Assembly: GCA_003952965.2 (NCBI GenBank)
Contig: CM025851.1
Location: forward strand, 6,861,647 to 6,925,646
Source of the DNA: Morella rubra
Taxonomy: Eukaryota; Streptophyta; Magnoliopsida; Fagales; Myricaceae
Direction of reading: 5' to 3'
Length of the DNA: 64,000 nt
Below, piece by piece: positions 24,563 to 37,103 of the stretch. The notes below the pieces were generated by a model. It had not been told where the DNA came from, did not search any database, and worked only from the letters and a program-made list of their open reading frames with translations. Every line of letters starts with the position of its first letter. Position 1 is the first letter of the stretch. A program made the position numbers and the translations under genes.

Positions 24563-27500
24563 TCATACAAAAGACCAGTTCACAAACATAAAGCAGATGC
24601 AATGAGCATTTTCTTCTTCATTCAGCACCTTCCAAGCCACTGCCCTCTCATAGGAGACTGGTCGGCCCATGCTTGAGAGACAGATACCTCCCTGTAGACA
24701 AGCAAATCCCTACAAAAGGACAGACAGATGAAAACCAAACATGAAAACAAAGTTCCAAAATTAATCCATCACTAATCCCAATCATATACAATAAAATTGT
24801 TGGAAAGTGTTTACAGAATGCTTAAAAGTTGAAGGCCAAAAGGTCCTAGATTTAACATTGTGAAATAAAACTATCGGGCTCTTCCTATCTAGTATTGGTG
24901 AGGAATTATTACTTCAGAACATGAGCCCAGTGAGGCCCTATGATAGCTCCCCTTAAAGCAAATTTATGTTCCGTTTCAGAGTCAAGAGATAAAGTTAAAA
25001 GACTTCAACAAGATTTAGATCACTTTTGCCAAACCTGCTGCATTATCTGTGGGAACTCTGAGCAGAGCGTTTTACGGCCATGATCATCAAATATCTTTTC
25101 CAGAGTTATGTCTTGCAGTGCAACCAAGGTAGTCTCAAGCATGTCAAGCCCTGCCTGGTTTGCAAAGGTGAAAACTGGCAATGCCTGGATAGACCAAGTG
25201 TTAGATTTCATAGCTTTGAGCATTAGTAATTGAATTTACAGCTCTTAGGCGGCGACATCTTTCCAACGTACAAAATTTTTTTTAAAGCCAGATCAATAAG
25301 AAATTCCCAAATACTCGTTTAAACTCAAATTTTAAACATCAACAATCAATTTTAATTTGGATGATACTCAGAAAACAATCTCTTGGTCTTCCAATGCAAT
25401 CAATTAAGTAAAAGGCAGGAAATTGTTCTGACAGATGAAGTATCAGGTGAGGCATATCACGAACTACAATGAGTTGTATCTTAAATTATTTACGCCAAAT
25501 ACAAATGCAAGGAATTTCTGGTGTCTGTTTTGTCAATACCTAAAGGTTTCAGGAGTCTCAACCGTATATTTTCATTCAGTGTCACCTAAATAGCATCATT
25601 TTCAGATCAAGAATTCATATGCAAGACTCATTTGCTTCATTGGAGACAGAATTTTAAATATGAGGATTGTTGTTATTCTTCTCTTGGCGGAGGGAATGGG
25701 GTGCTGGCAAAGTAGTTTTCATGCTCACCTTCAAAGAGCAGCACATTATTGCATCTGAGTGATGCCACAGGGTTTTGAGAACGCATTCACTTCCATCATT
25801 GCCAGATTTGAGTAGCTCCATTCCCAGGTAGCACCTGCACATTTAGCAAGAGTCAAACAGCTTATATCACAATGGAATGATATTGAACACCAGTTCCCCC
25901 AACAAAAGTTATGATATAAAGCCACTTACGTAGGAGAAACAAAAGAAGAAAGAAAGAAAGTCTCAAAATAGCCATGCCTCCATTGTCTTATAGGTTCGGA
26001 AGATCAAGCTCTATTAATTCCTTCATTACTTTCCAACAGGAAGAAAAATAATCTCATACTTACAGCTTACAATGAAATTCCATATGATGAGGTAAAATTA
26101 TCATGATCCTCTCGTCCTAACAGACCTAACCAGAAATGCTTCACGGTGAATTACAGCTTGAAATGAGAAAGTCCTTTAGAGTGTTCAGAACAGGGCCAAA
26201 AAAAAAAATCCAAGACTTTTAACATCCCAACTCTTACTTATAAGATACCAGACATCCCTAACTAAAACAAGTGATTGGTTCCTATTGTTGGTAAATCAGA
26301 GGTTGAAAAGGAAAACAAAAAACCAACACCCGCCAACCCAACTGACCAATGCAGTGTAGTCTTGAGGCGAGGTGTAATGGGGTACAAGATTTCAGAGGAC
26401 CACCAACCTGCCACAATGCAGCAACTAGTTCATAGCACCACTCACATAGATAAAACAACTGACAACCATCGGTGTCTATGTAATTCGAGAGTCTTGAGGT
26501 GATTGGTCATAAGGTCATATCCGACAGCCAATGCTTGTAATTAGAGGGGGCCAGTGCCAGACACCAAAATATACATCATGATAATAAGCCAAAAATATAA
26601 CATATTGCACTTCCAAGAGCCATCTAATTTGAGAGATTGATCAACCCTTAATCAAACACCATGACCCGCAGGCCAACTAAACAACAGCATACCTAAACCA
26701 TAACTTTCACTGTGTTTGAAATAATGACTGTACCTGTAACTCTGGCAGATCCAACGAGCAAGGGTCTGAGCTTCAGGAGTTCCTAATGGTGGTCGAAGGC
26801 CAGCATGTGAACTCAAATGAGAGGGAGAGAGTGCTAATGCCACTCTTTGAACTGATGATATAATGCTGCGGACATATTGACGAGCCATGGATGCTACATG
26901 TTCTTGCATGTGGCTCTCAAACGCAAATTCAAATGCGATTGTCATCACAGATCTCACAGCACCAGAATTAGTATTATTATCAGCAGATGCTTTATTACCA
27001 GCCGGCCCAATTTCAAGAGCAGAAGCAAGGTCCAGGGTGCGGTTTGGACTAGAGGCTTCCTGCAGTATTTGAGTGCATACACTAATAAACTTAGTGAATC
27101 AGCTAGCAGAGAGCCAACAAAGATGAACAGGCAGTTTGGAACCTAACCTTTCCAGAATCAAGAGGAATGATGCGGAAACCAGAAGGCAGAAGAGGTGCAT
27201 CGTCCGCAAAGGAAGCATCAATTGGAGCAAAGATAAGTTCTGCGCAGGTTCCAACAGCATTCTCATCCATTCCACTACAGAGCTATCAAAACAGCACAAT
27301 AGAATTCTCAATAGGTTCCAACAGCATTCGCATCCATTCAAGAACAGGAAAACAAAGCATGAGAAACAAGGAAATATTAGGAACAGCAGCAAAAAGCTGG
27401 GTTACTTGCAACAGAATTTCCTTGACCAATTCAACCAGGGCTGATGATATCATTTTAAGTCTGTACGCCCTTTATTTTTTTTCCCCCTAGTGCACCAACA

Positions 27501-30500
27501 CATGCAAAGCAAGCTAGATAATTCAAGGGTCAGTTGCCAACGCACCAAATTAGACTGGCAGTCTGGTTATTCAGTAGAGCTTTAAGCAAGGAAAAAGAAG
27601 AGAGAAACAGAAAGCATTTTGCTTCATTGAAGAACTTGAAGAACAACTTCGATATCATTAGATTGGTCCCTCTCCAAGAAGAGTAAAAGGCAATTTGCAA
27701 GGCCAACAAATAAAAAGAATGGGAGACATCTTGTGGGAGAGAGTATAATTTCGAAGCCAATACTTAGTCACATTTCAAGCAGAATACCAAGACAGTGTCA
27801 ATAGAACAGTGAGATTATTGTCTTTCATTCGTATTCCAACATCAGTTTCATCATCCACTGACAGAACCAAGATCTTTTGAAGCTTCCAGCTCCAATTTCA
27901 AACTGCCACAACCAACCCTTTAATGCCATACCACACTCCAAAGAATTGGAGAATTCGTAAAATAAAACCTACAATGATATGAGTTAAGCTAAAAGAGTCC
28001 ACAGCCTACAATGAAACCATACTAGATGTAAGAGATTCAGACATTCATTAATGGCAGCTAGGTCAAAGCCAGATGGATCGAGCGACAATTACCAGGTAAA
28101 GATTTGCTTGGAAGAAGCATTTTCTTTCCTAACACCATCAATACTCAGTGCACCGTAAGATAAGCAATAAAGAAAAAAGAAACTTACTTGCAATAGAAAC
28201 ATTTCTCTAGGCATTATTGTGTCTTCAGGAGACTGGCCCACACCTTCCAACTTAATGACTTCCAAGAACTACCATACACAATAAAGATAAATACAATATA
28301 CATAAATAATACTTCTAAACATGACTTTAAAAAAATGGTATCACAAGAAGAATAAAGAGTTCATTCATGCTACACGCCACTGGATCAGAAAACATAATGG
28401 GGAATAATAAGATAATGTTTCGAGAGTTATAGCTTACCTCTTCATGCTCCATTGTGTGTGCAAGTGGAAGTATAACTTGGCCCCCAAAACTTCCAACTCG
28501 TGACCCCGGTAAGCTACAGGGACCAATTTTAACAGCTGCAGCAGAATAAGCATCAATATTGTTGTCAGCCCATTCTGATCTGTGCTCCCGCAGGAATCTA
28601 AGAAGAATTGCAGGCGGGACATTCTCATCATCCACTGCTTCAGTCACAGAACCAAGATTCTGAAGCTTCCCAGCTCCAATTTCATAGCACCACTCACATA
28701 GATAAAACAACTGACAACCATCGGTGTCTATGTAATTCGAGAGTCTTGAGGTGATTGGTCATAAGGTCATATCCGACAGCCAATGCTTGTAATTAGAGGG
28801 GGCCAGTGCCAGACACCAAAATATACATCATGATAATAAGCCAAAAATATAACATATTGCACTTCCAAGAGCCATCTAATTTGAGAGATTGATCAACCCT
28901 TAATCAAACACCATGACCCGCAGGCCAACTAAACAACAGCATACCTAAACCATAACTTTCACTGTGTTTGAAATAATGACTGTACCTGTAACTCTGGCAG
29001 ATCCAACGAGCAAGGGTCTGAGCTTCAGGAGTTCCTAATGGTGGTCGAAGGCCAGCATGTGAACTCAAATGAGAGGGAGAGAGTGCTAATGCCACTCTTT
29101 GAACTGATGATATAATGCTGCGGACATATTGACGAGCCATGGATGCTACATGTTCTTGCATGTGGCTCTCAAACGCAAATTCAAATGCGATTGTCATCAC
29201 AGATCTCACAGCACCAGAATTAGTATTATTATCAGCAGATGCTTTATTACCAGCCGGCCCAATTTCAAGAGCAGAAGCAAGGTCCAGGGTGCGGTTTGGA
29301 CTAGAGGCTTCCTGCAGTATTTGAGTGCATACACTAATAAACTTAGTGAATCAGCTAGCAGAGAGCCAACAAAGATGAACAGGCAGTTTGGAACCTAACC
29401 TTTCCAGAATCAAGAGGAATGATGCGGAAACCAGAAGGCAGAAGAGGTGCATCGTCCGCAAAGGAAGCATCAATTGGAGCAAAGATAAGTTCTGCGCAGG
29501 TTCCAACAGCATTCTCATCCATTCCACTACAGAGCTATCAAAACAGCACAATAGAATTCTCAATAGGTTCCAACAGCATTCGCATCCATTCAAGAACAGG
29601 AAAACAAAGCATGAGAAACAAGGAAATATTAGGAACAGCAGCAAAAAGCTGGGTTACTTGCAACAGAATTTCCTTGACCAATTCAACCAGGGCTGATGAT
29701 ATCATTTTAAGTCTGTACGCCCTTTATTTTTTTTCCCCCTAGTGCACCAACACATGCAAAGCAAGCTAGATAATTCAAGGGTCAGTTGCCAACGCACCAA
29801 ATTAGACTGGCAGTCTGGTTATTCAGTAGAGCTTTAAGCAAGGAAAAAGAAGAGAGAAACAGAAAGCATTTTGCTTCATTGAAGAACTTGAAGAACAACT
29901 TCGATATCATTAGATTGGTCCCTCTCCAAGAAGAGTAAAAGGCAATTTGCAAGGCCAACAAATAAAAAGAATGGGAGACATCTTGTGGGAGAGAGTATAA
30001 TTTCGAAGCCAATACTTAGTCACATTTCAAGCAGAATACCAAGACAGTGTCAATAGAACAGTGAGAAAAGCAAGCAACCCAAATTATTGTCTTTCATTCG
30101 TATTCCAACATCAGTTTCATCATCCACTGCTTCGTCACAGAACCAAGATCTTTTGAAGCTTCCAGCTCCAATTTCAAACTGCCACAACCAACCCTTTAAT
30201 GCCATACCACACTCCAAAGAATTGGAGAATTCGTAAAATAAAACCTACAATGATATGAGTTAAGCTAAAAGAGTCCACAGCCTACAATGAAACCATACTA
30301 GATGTAAGAGATTCAGACATTCATTAATGGCAGCTAGGTCAAAGCCAGATGGATCGAGCGACAATTACCAGGTAAAGATTTGCTTGGAAGAAGCATTTTC
30401 TTTCCTAACACCATCAATACTCAGTGCACCGTAAGATAAGCAATAAAGAAAAAAGAAACTTACTTGCAATAGAAACATTTCTCTAGGCATTATTGTGTCT

Positions 30501-33500
30501 TCAGGAGACTGGCCCACACCTTCCAACTTAATGACTTCCAAGAACTACCATACACAATAAAGATAAATACAATATACATAAATAATACTTCTAAACATGA
30601 CTTTAAAAAAATGGTATCACAAGAAGAATAAAGAGTTCATTCATGCTACACGCCACTGGATCAGAAAACATAATGGGGAATAATAAGATAATGTTTCGAG
30701 AGTTATAGCTTACCTCTTCATGCTCCATTGTGTGTGCAAGTGGAAGTATAACTTGGCCCCCAAAACTTCCAACTCGTGACCCCGGTAAGCTACAGGGACC
30801 AATTTTAACAGCTGCAGCAGAATAAGCATCAATATTGTTGTCAGCCCATTCTGATCTGTGCTCCCGCAGGAATCTAAGAAGAATTGCAGGCGGGACATTC
30901 TGATATAAGAAACAAAGAGAACGTGATTAAAATAAGAAGAATTTGCAAGCAGCAGTTCAAAATATTTTCTTTCACCTATCCTCTTAGCAATTTTATAGTC
31001 AGAAATCAGCACTCAGGACATGAAAGAAGCAGGGAAAAGACCTAAGGTGATGGCGGTGTGAAGACACATGAAAACCTGAAACAACTAGAAACCGTGCACA
31101 TATATATTCCTAGACAAAGGCTGGAACTTGTGAATATCCAACTCACTAACCAAAGCTGATATGAATTCTTTATTAGCTTTCTGGATACTTGTATGCTACT
31201 TCTGTACTTTGGGGGAGCGGGTAAGGCTTGCCCAAAGACAGAGAGATCAAAGGTAACATGGCTATTTTTCCTGGGTACTGCGTGAAATAAAGTAAAAAAT
31301 ATTCCAAACAGTCTATATAAGACTAGCACAGTACTTGTACATTTGAAAGGCCACTTTTCTAAACAAACAGTATGATTTACATATCACACTTAACTTTCAA
31401 ACTGCTATACCATTTCATCTCCAAGTATATCCCGCAAGCAATTACAAAAAAAAAACATTGGAAGCACCCTGACCTGTAATAGCATTGATGCTTTGGCACA
31501 TAACACAGCATTGCTGACAGCCGGAAATCCATTAGCAAAGGGAAGATTTAAACCCATAAGCTTATCAGGAGATGAGTTAACAAGAATAGTAACATCATCC
31601 ATGCCATCGTTTCCCATCATTGACCATCCCTCATCCGTAAAACCATTAAGTGCCTCATTAAAACCCCTGCCAGAAAACATTCATTGAATTCTGAACAGCA
31701 GATGGAAATTAACAGAATGAAGAGATCACATTACATGACAAGAATATGTTAACCTGCTCAGCCTCTGGCTAAGTGCTCTAAGAGCTGCGGGCCGTCTGCC
31801 CCAGCCAGACACATTAGTCTGAGAAACCTCATGAGCTATCTGCCTCAGCTGGCGGAGAGCCTGAATGAAGGTGAGGAAAAGGGACAATTTAGAATGTCAA
31901 AAGCTCACACATATATCATTCACCAATTGCTCTTTCTAAGGTAAATAAGTACACTACCACAATAATTCAGTGTCACAAACAGTAGTAGTCAAGAGCAAAA
32001 GATTGTACCAGAACAAAAGCAGAAAGACAATCTTACCGCCATAGTTGTCTTTTGTGCAAGTGCAGTCGATGATTCATACAATGGGCGTAATACTTCTGGA
32101 ACGCTCCATGGCTAGATAATAAAAAAAGCAACATAAATCCTATTAACAAAAATCCCACCACCAGAAAAAGTGTGCAAAGATACTCAAATACAAGACGTTC
32201 TGATTTATGTACCTCCAAATCCACATGATCAACGATATGTATGATTGAGCCACCCCCCTCACAAGGACGTATGAGATACCCACTTGGAAGCATTTCTGCT
32301 CTCACAAAATGCTGTACAGGCGGCATGCTTGGACCATTTTGAGTATTTTTAAGTGACCTCTCGCAGACCTGCACACCATCTCAAATTATGAAAATAACTC
32401 TACAAAGCAAGATGCACGTCTTTATGTGTTATGTTCCATGATGAACCATAGCCCCAAACATTTTGTGACGACGTACCACAAGGCTGCCATCTTCTAAAAC
32501 AGATGTATAGCGCAGCAACCAGAAGTCACGAGCAGGCGCCAATGTAGTCGGCGCATAGAGCTACAATATTTACACATTCAAAGATTAATATAGAATAGGG
32601 AGGTAAAATGCTCTGACGGGCATTATATGGACATATATTGAGCATTTACCTGCATGTAAAGTAGCTCAATGGTTCCACCATTTGCAGTGGGCAGCACATT
32701 CAGAACATCCACAGCTCGACAATCGCGGAACCACGATGGCCGATCCTTGAGGATTTCCGCGACCTGGAAGGAATATAATCAGCGGTACAATCCCATATGC
32801 CCAAAATTATATAAGAGGAGATACCCGAAGTCTTACCCTTGTAGGTTCTAGACCCACTAGGCCACAGGCTCGTGCTGCCACTCCAGTGCAACCATGAGAA
32901 ATAGCAACGATTCCAATGGAATCCGGACCAGGCTGAGAAAATCATAAAGATATTAGAACTACTTAACAACCCAAACAATTTGTCACAACCACCTTCTAAA
33001 CTGCGTAATTGAACAGCAACACATAAGATTACACTCTTTTCCCCCACAAGGAAAAAGTTGGCATTGGAATTAGTGGTCTGACGCTATGGAGCACAACATC
33101 TACCTAGTTTTGGTATATGGTCATACGATTGAGTATCACTAGGTTCTCTCAGTGTCCATTGTTTATGCTTCACTACTCAATCATCTGGAAAGAGCTATAT
33201 GTTAAATAGAAAATTCATTAACAAGATACCTTCATTCCAGGCATTTGGACCCACTCCACAGCAGTTCCAGTTGCCTTTGAAAGAAACTCTGCTAAAGTCT
33301 CTTCTGCAATGGACAAAAGCCTGGGAAAAATAAGAGTGAAATAATCAGCCACTAGCAAAAAGAACAAGGCGGTCAAGGAGCCGAATGACTGAAAAGGAGG
33401 AACCAACAACTACTTCCCCACTAACCCTGCAGGACTAGCATCCCTCGGAGGATGCTGAGATGCCAAATGGTGTTGACCACTCGTCACCACCGATTCGCAA

Positions 33501-34658
33501 CTTGTGTCTTTGGTTGCAAGCGTCGTCTAGGAAAAAACAGCGTCCAATCACAATCTTGACAGAACTTAATCGATAGTGACAACAACAAGGGGAATGAACA
33601 ATATCCAGGTGCTTTAAGCTACTGACAAATTGAATGAAAAGAAAATGCAATCTTGGAAGTCATATATCAGTCCTGGCACATATGGAATAGCAATTGTAAC
33701 GTTCAAAGATTTCTTTGATTTTCCTCGGATTTTTCAAGCACAAATATTTGATTAAAGAGAGAGAATAGAGCGCAATTCAGAATTTCTCACATTCTGAGTG
33801 TGTTGGCGGAAGTAACCGTTCTCATACACCAGATGTGAGACCTGCTTCTGCAACCGATCATTCTCCTCCATTAAAAGTTTGTTCATGGCCGTCAGCTTCC
33901 TATTCACAGCTTGAAGTCGGGAAGCCTCTTTCCTTTGCTTCTCTCTGCATCTGAATAAACAAATGAAAGAAATTGTTATTTGCAGCAAGGCAGGAAAACT
34001 TCTAGGGAAACAGTAAAGGAAAATGTAGGGGAAAAAGCAAAATTTAAATTACAAGTAAAAATTCCGTTAATTGATCCCCCGAAACAATTGCCCTTTCTCT
34101 AGTAGAGAATACGGGGAATCCTACATTTTCCCTTCAATTCCGCTCACCGGTTTCCTCATCAATAGGTCAACCACAGGGGGTGAAAGAATTAATTGAGTAC
34201 AAAACCTCCATTAGGCTGTTCAGGAAGTCTAGGGAAAAATGCCAGACATGACATCCAGAATACAGATTTCAATGTACTTGTATTTCCAAACAAAGAAAGT
34301 TAAATTAGCCAAATGCTCGTATCAAGATCAAATAACGAAAATTCCACGCTTCGTGAAAATTTTCGCTCCTTTCAACCTTCACTAGTAACCAACAAAGCGC
34401 AATCATACGCGAAAGAACAAATTTGACAGTTAAACCCGCCTTCCAACCATACCTTCTATTCTGGAACCAGACCTTGATCTGTTTCGGCTCTATGTTGGAG
34501 AGTATTGGACACTCACGAATAAGCTGCTGGCGTCGAATAGAGCTGGGCTTTGGGCAGTCATGATAGAGCCTCTCGAGGGCTTCAACCTGCTCAGGTGTGT
34601 ACCGGACATACTTGCCGTTGTCGATCCCCGGTTTACCATCCTTGCAGGACATTGCCAT
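24563..34658 (-). CDS. CNA: Class III HD-ZIP transcription factor, CORONA/ATHB15 type
   Basis: Exons in order: 34658-34453, 33950-33791, 33526-33426, 33320-33230, 32932-32837, 32763-32650, 32560-32477, 32368-32213, 32111-32037, 31860-31754, 31666-31474, 30899-30714, 30544-30464, 29534-29400, 29311-28986, 25834-25729, 25184-25035, 24709-24563. Using one copy of duplicated exons 12-15, phases join perfectly: 2514 nt, 837 residues, as expected for the family. Seen: MAMSCKDGK start; homeodomain with QIKVWFQNRRCREKQRKE; leucine zipper; START domain (ARDFWLLRYTSVLEDGSLVVCERS, SGYLIRPCEGGGS, IIHIVDHVDLE); C-terminal MEKHLA region ending NWSFV. MAMSCKDGK and RLYHDCPKPSSIRRQQ point to CORONA/ATHB15 rather than REVOLUTA. 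Known role: meristem, vascular and polarity control, restricted by miR165/166. The second copies lie at 28623-28438, 28268-28188, 27282-27148 and 27059-26734. Confidence 0.92.
26429..28623 (-). repeat. HD-ZIP III exon 12-15 duplication, copy A
   Basis: Direct repeat of 28681-30901 (offset 2252, changing to 2276 after two gaps). It contains exons 15A (26734-27059), 14A (27148-27282), 13A (28188-28268) and 12A (28438-28623). Two gaps relative to copy B were noticed, both intronic: 17 nt near 27816 and 7 nt near 27860. On the 5' side of exon 12A the intron sequence is replaced by the junction segment, so its acceptor is weak (GATGATGAG). Confidence 0.95.
28624..28680. other. 57-bp insert at the duplication junction
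   Basis: Sits exactly between copy A and copy B. It matches intron sequence found inside the unit at about 30118-30172 (and 27850-27895): CATCATCCACTGCTTC, CACAGAACCAAGAT, GAAGCTTCC and AGCTCCAATTTC, with small gaps. It is therefore a piece of the same intron moved to the junction. Confidence 0.75.
28681..30901 (-). repeat. HD-ZIP III exon 12-15 duplication, copy B
   Basis: Contains exons 15B to 12B. This copy joins exon 11 through the normal intron 11 with acceptor TTATATCAG at 30900, so it is the better candidate for the expressed exons. The left end shares TTCATAG with the left end of copy A (26429). Confidence 0.95.
32923..33240 (-). promoter_or_regulatory. miR165/166 target site split by intron 4
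   Basis: On the - strand CTGGAATGAAG (33240-33230) ends exon 4 and CCTGGTCCGG (32932-32923) starts exon 5. Spliced, they form the miR165/166 complementary site coding MPGMKPGPDS in the START domain, as in the known class III HD-ZIP genes. The site exists only in spliced RNA. Confidence 0.93.
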
Positions 34659-35800
34659 CTGCAATCACCTAAAATTCTACTTGTTCACAATAATATAAAC
34701 CTAACCCAAATAGCTTCTCTCTCCTCCTCACAATCTCGAACACTTTTTGGAGCTTCAAAGCAGGAAAAACAGCCACAAATCAACCCTCACACTTCAGGTT
34801 CAAGTACCCTACGTGAAACCAAAATAAGCCCAAGTAGCTGTACTTCCTTATTGACAACCTCAAGCACTTCCTAGAGCTTCAAATCACAGAATTCGCCACG
34901 AGTGGAAATCCAACTTCAAATTCAAGTAATCCACGGAAAGCTAAACAGAACCCAAGTCGCTTCTCTTCCTTTCTGACAACTCCAAGCACTTACTAGAGCT
35001 CCAGAGCAGCAAAATAGACACAAATGGACATCTCAAGGACAATTATCCATTTCCAAATTTGTCTCCGAGACCCGAGTCTTGAACTTATAGATTTTGTCTA
35101 GAATGCTGAGATTGAGAAGCCGACAAAGGGACAGCAGTATCCTTAACTAGAACGTAGACATCCTTGTTTTCTCAGTAACAGACAGCTCCAAACACAAGAA
35201 AAAAAAAATAAAACTTTCGAGATCAGAGATACAGCCGAAGTGAATTCTGGCGAAAGCACTCGAAGTATCCAACTAAAAACAGCTTCCCAAAACACCAGAA
35301 ACAAAAATACCACAGAACATTTAGCACCAGATGTTCCCCGTGATTTAGAGCTAAGTTCTTCTGCGTATCCAACACCACGCCCCAGCGCCGAGATCCAACT
35401 CTGCTAAAGTACCGAGCCCAAAATGGAGGTTTTCCCCAGAAGATCCAAGCTTGCTTTGAAATCAAATATTCCTGCCGATCTCACGCTTTTACGGCCTCGG
35501 AACCCGCCAAAACGACACAGCTGCACCAATCTTCATGGTCCCCGAAAGATTCCTCTGCTACCACTGAAACATTTTCTCAAGGTTTCACGGAAAGCAACAA
35601 AAGGACATAGCTCAAATCAAAGCCATTACACTCTGAAGAAAATGGGATCTCTTTCTTTCTTTTTTTTCTCTTTTTCGGTGAAGCTAGTGCGAGATAATAT
35701 CAAGCATGTGATTTTCTGTTTTCGAAAGCAAAGGAAAGAAAAGAAATGGGATGGGAATTTGAAATCAGAAAGGGGAGAAAACCCTAGCTGAAGACAGAGG
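34659..35800 (-). other. 5' leader / promoter region of the HD-ZIP III gene
   Basis: No protein-coding gene was recognised. TTGCAG lies directly before the ATG (34658), so an intron may end in the leader just ahead of the start. Pyrimidine-rich sequence on the - strand around 35640-35680 and 35730-35790 suits a long plant leader. The exact transcription start cannot be fixed. Confidence 0.4.
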
Positions 35801-37018
35801 AAAAGTGTATTCTGCTTTGATTTGCTTTTGGTGTCGATGTATGTTTGTTGTTGTTGGTGTTGCGTTTGCTCTGTAGGCTTTCATTGGTTCGTCACTTTCG
35901 GCTCAGAGGTCTTCACTCTGCACTGTGTAGGGAAATGGAGCAATATATTATCTTACTATATTTTCAAGAGTGGTGGGCCTTCGCGATGACGAAAGTACCC
36001 CTGCGACAGTTTGAAACTCGTGTTTCCCGCAAGGTTAGTGAAATAACAGAATTACCCTTTGTAGTTTTACTTTTTTCCTTCGAGTCCATGGACTGGCTCT
36101 GGTCCGTACATCTCTCCCAATCCGGTTCGAGACTAAAGAACAAGCAAGACCGAACAAATATCTCACGTTAACCAAAACAAGATAGAGACTTTATATTGTC
36201 TCAAAATAAAATATGGATATTATATTTTTCTTTTTTCTTTTCTAACAGAAACTCCATTAAGAATACTAACAATTTAGCTTATGCACCTTGGCTGAGAGGT
36301 CAATTTTGTCAAACACGTGTACAACCAGTAACGGTAACGAGGCAAGCAGGGTGACGTAATTTGGTGCAAGTGAAGGGGCGTTTTGGGAAGATATGGCGCG
36401 AAACAGAAGCTTAAAAAATCCAGAAGGCATGGGGGAAGGGTTTGCGTGGGACACAGAGGACACCATGATGAGGTTTTTGCATGCGTCTCGATTTTAAAGC
36501 TCGGAAAGGATAAAAAATTGTTATATTTCCCCCCACGAAAAAATAAATATTTCCAAATGAGGCTAACGTCATAATGGCACTGCCATTCGGATACAGCGCA
36601 TAACATACCCACATACATGACATGACGGTGACATGACATGTGACATGAAAGAAATAGGCGATGGGATGGTGGGTGAGGGTGATGTAATTTGTAGGGACAT
36701 AAAGGGGTTAGCAGGCCTTATCGGTCCTATGTGTGTCTTCTCCCAGCGGCAGAAAAAGTCAAGAATATCAGGTGGAAATATATCACCTTAAATAGTAAAA
36801 CAGTAGATCGGGTACATCTTTTTCTTTTTTCCAAGGTGGAGGATAATATAGCGTAGACAAAAAAAAATAAAAAGGTGGAGGATAATTATAGAGGACAAAT
36901 ACCCATGTATATACTGTGTACTATGAATTATGGCTCGTACCGGGACTTTTTGGAGTTTTTCTTTTTTTCCTTCCTGTTTTTATTATGCAGAGGCGTTTGT
37001 TTATTAAATTTTAAGAAT
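35747..37018. repeat. HD-ZIP III upstream duplication, copy 1
   Basis: Direct repeat of 37104-38227. From about 36250 to 37010 it looks identical to copy 2 (offset 1209). From 35747 to 36250 it is about 150 bp longer than copy 2 through many small extra segments. It ends inside a MITE-like end (GAGGCGTTTGTTTATTA). Confidence 0.92.
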
Positions 37019-37103
37019 CATTAAAATATATATGGAATGTTTAATATAAATTTTATTAAAATTAGAATTAACAGTAAATGGTGAGACAAGAGTGAGGCCA
37101 AAG

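Noticed and set aside
26275..29742. Several 75-107-codon + strand frames over the HD-ZIP III gene
   Set aside because: They lie antisense to, or across, well-supported exons and introns and repeat only because the exons are duplicated.
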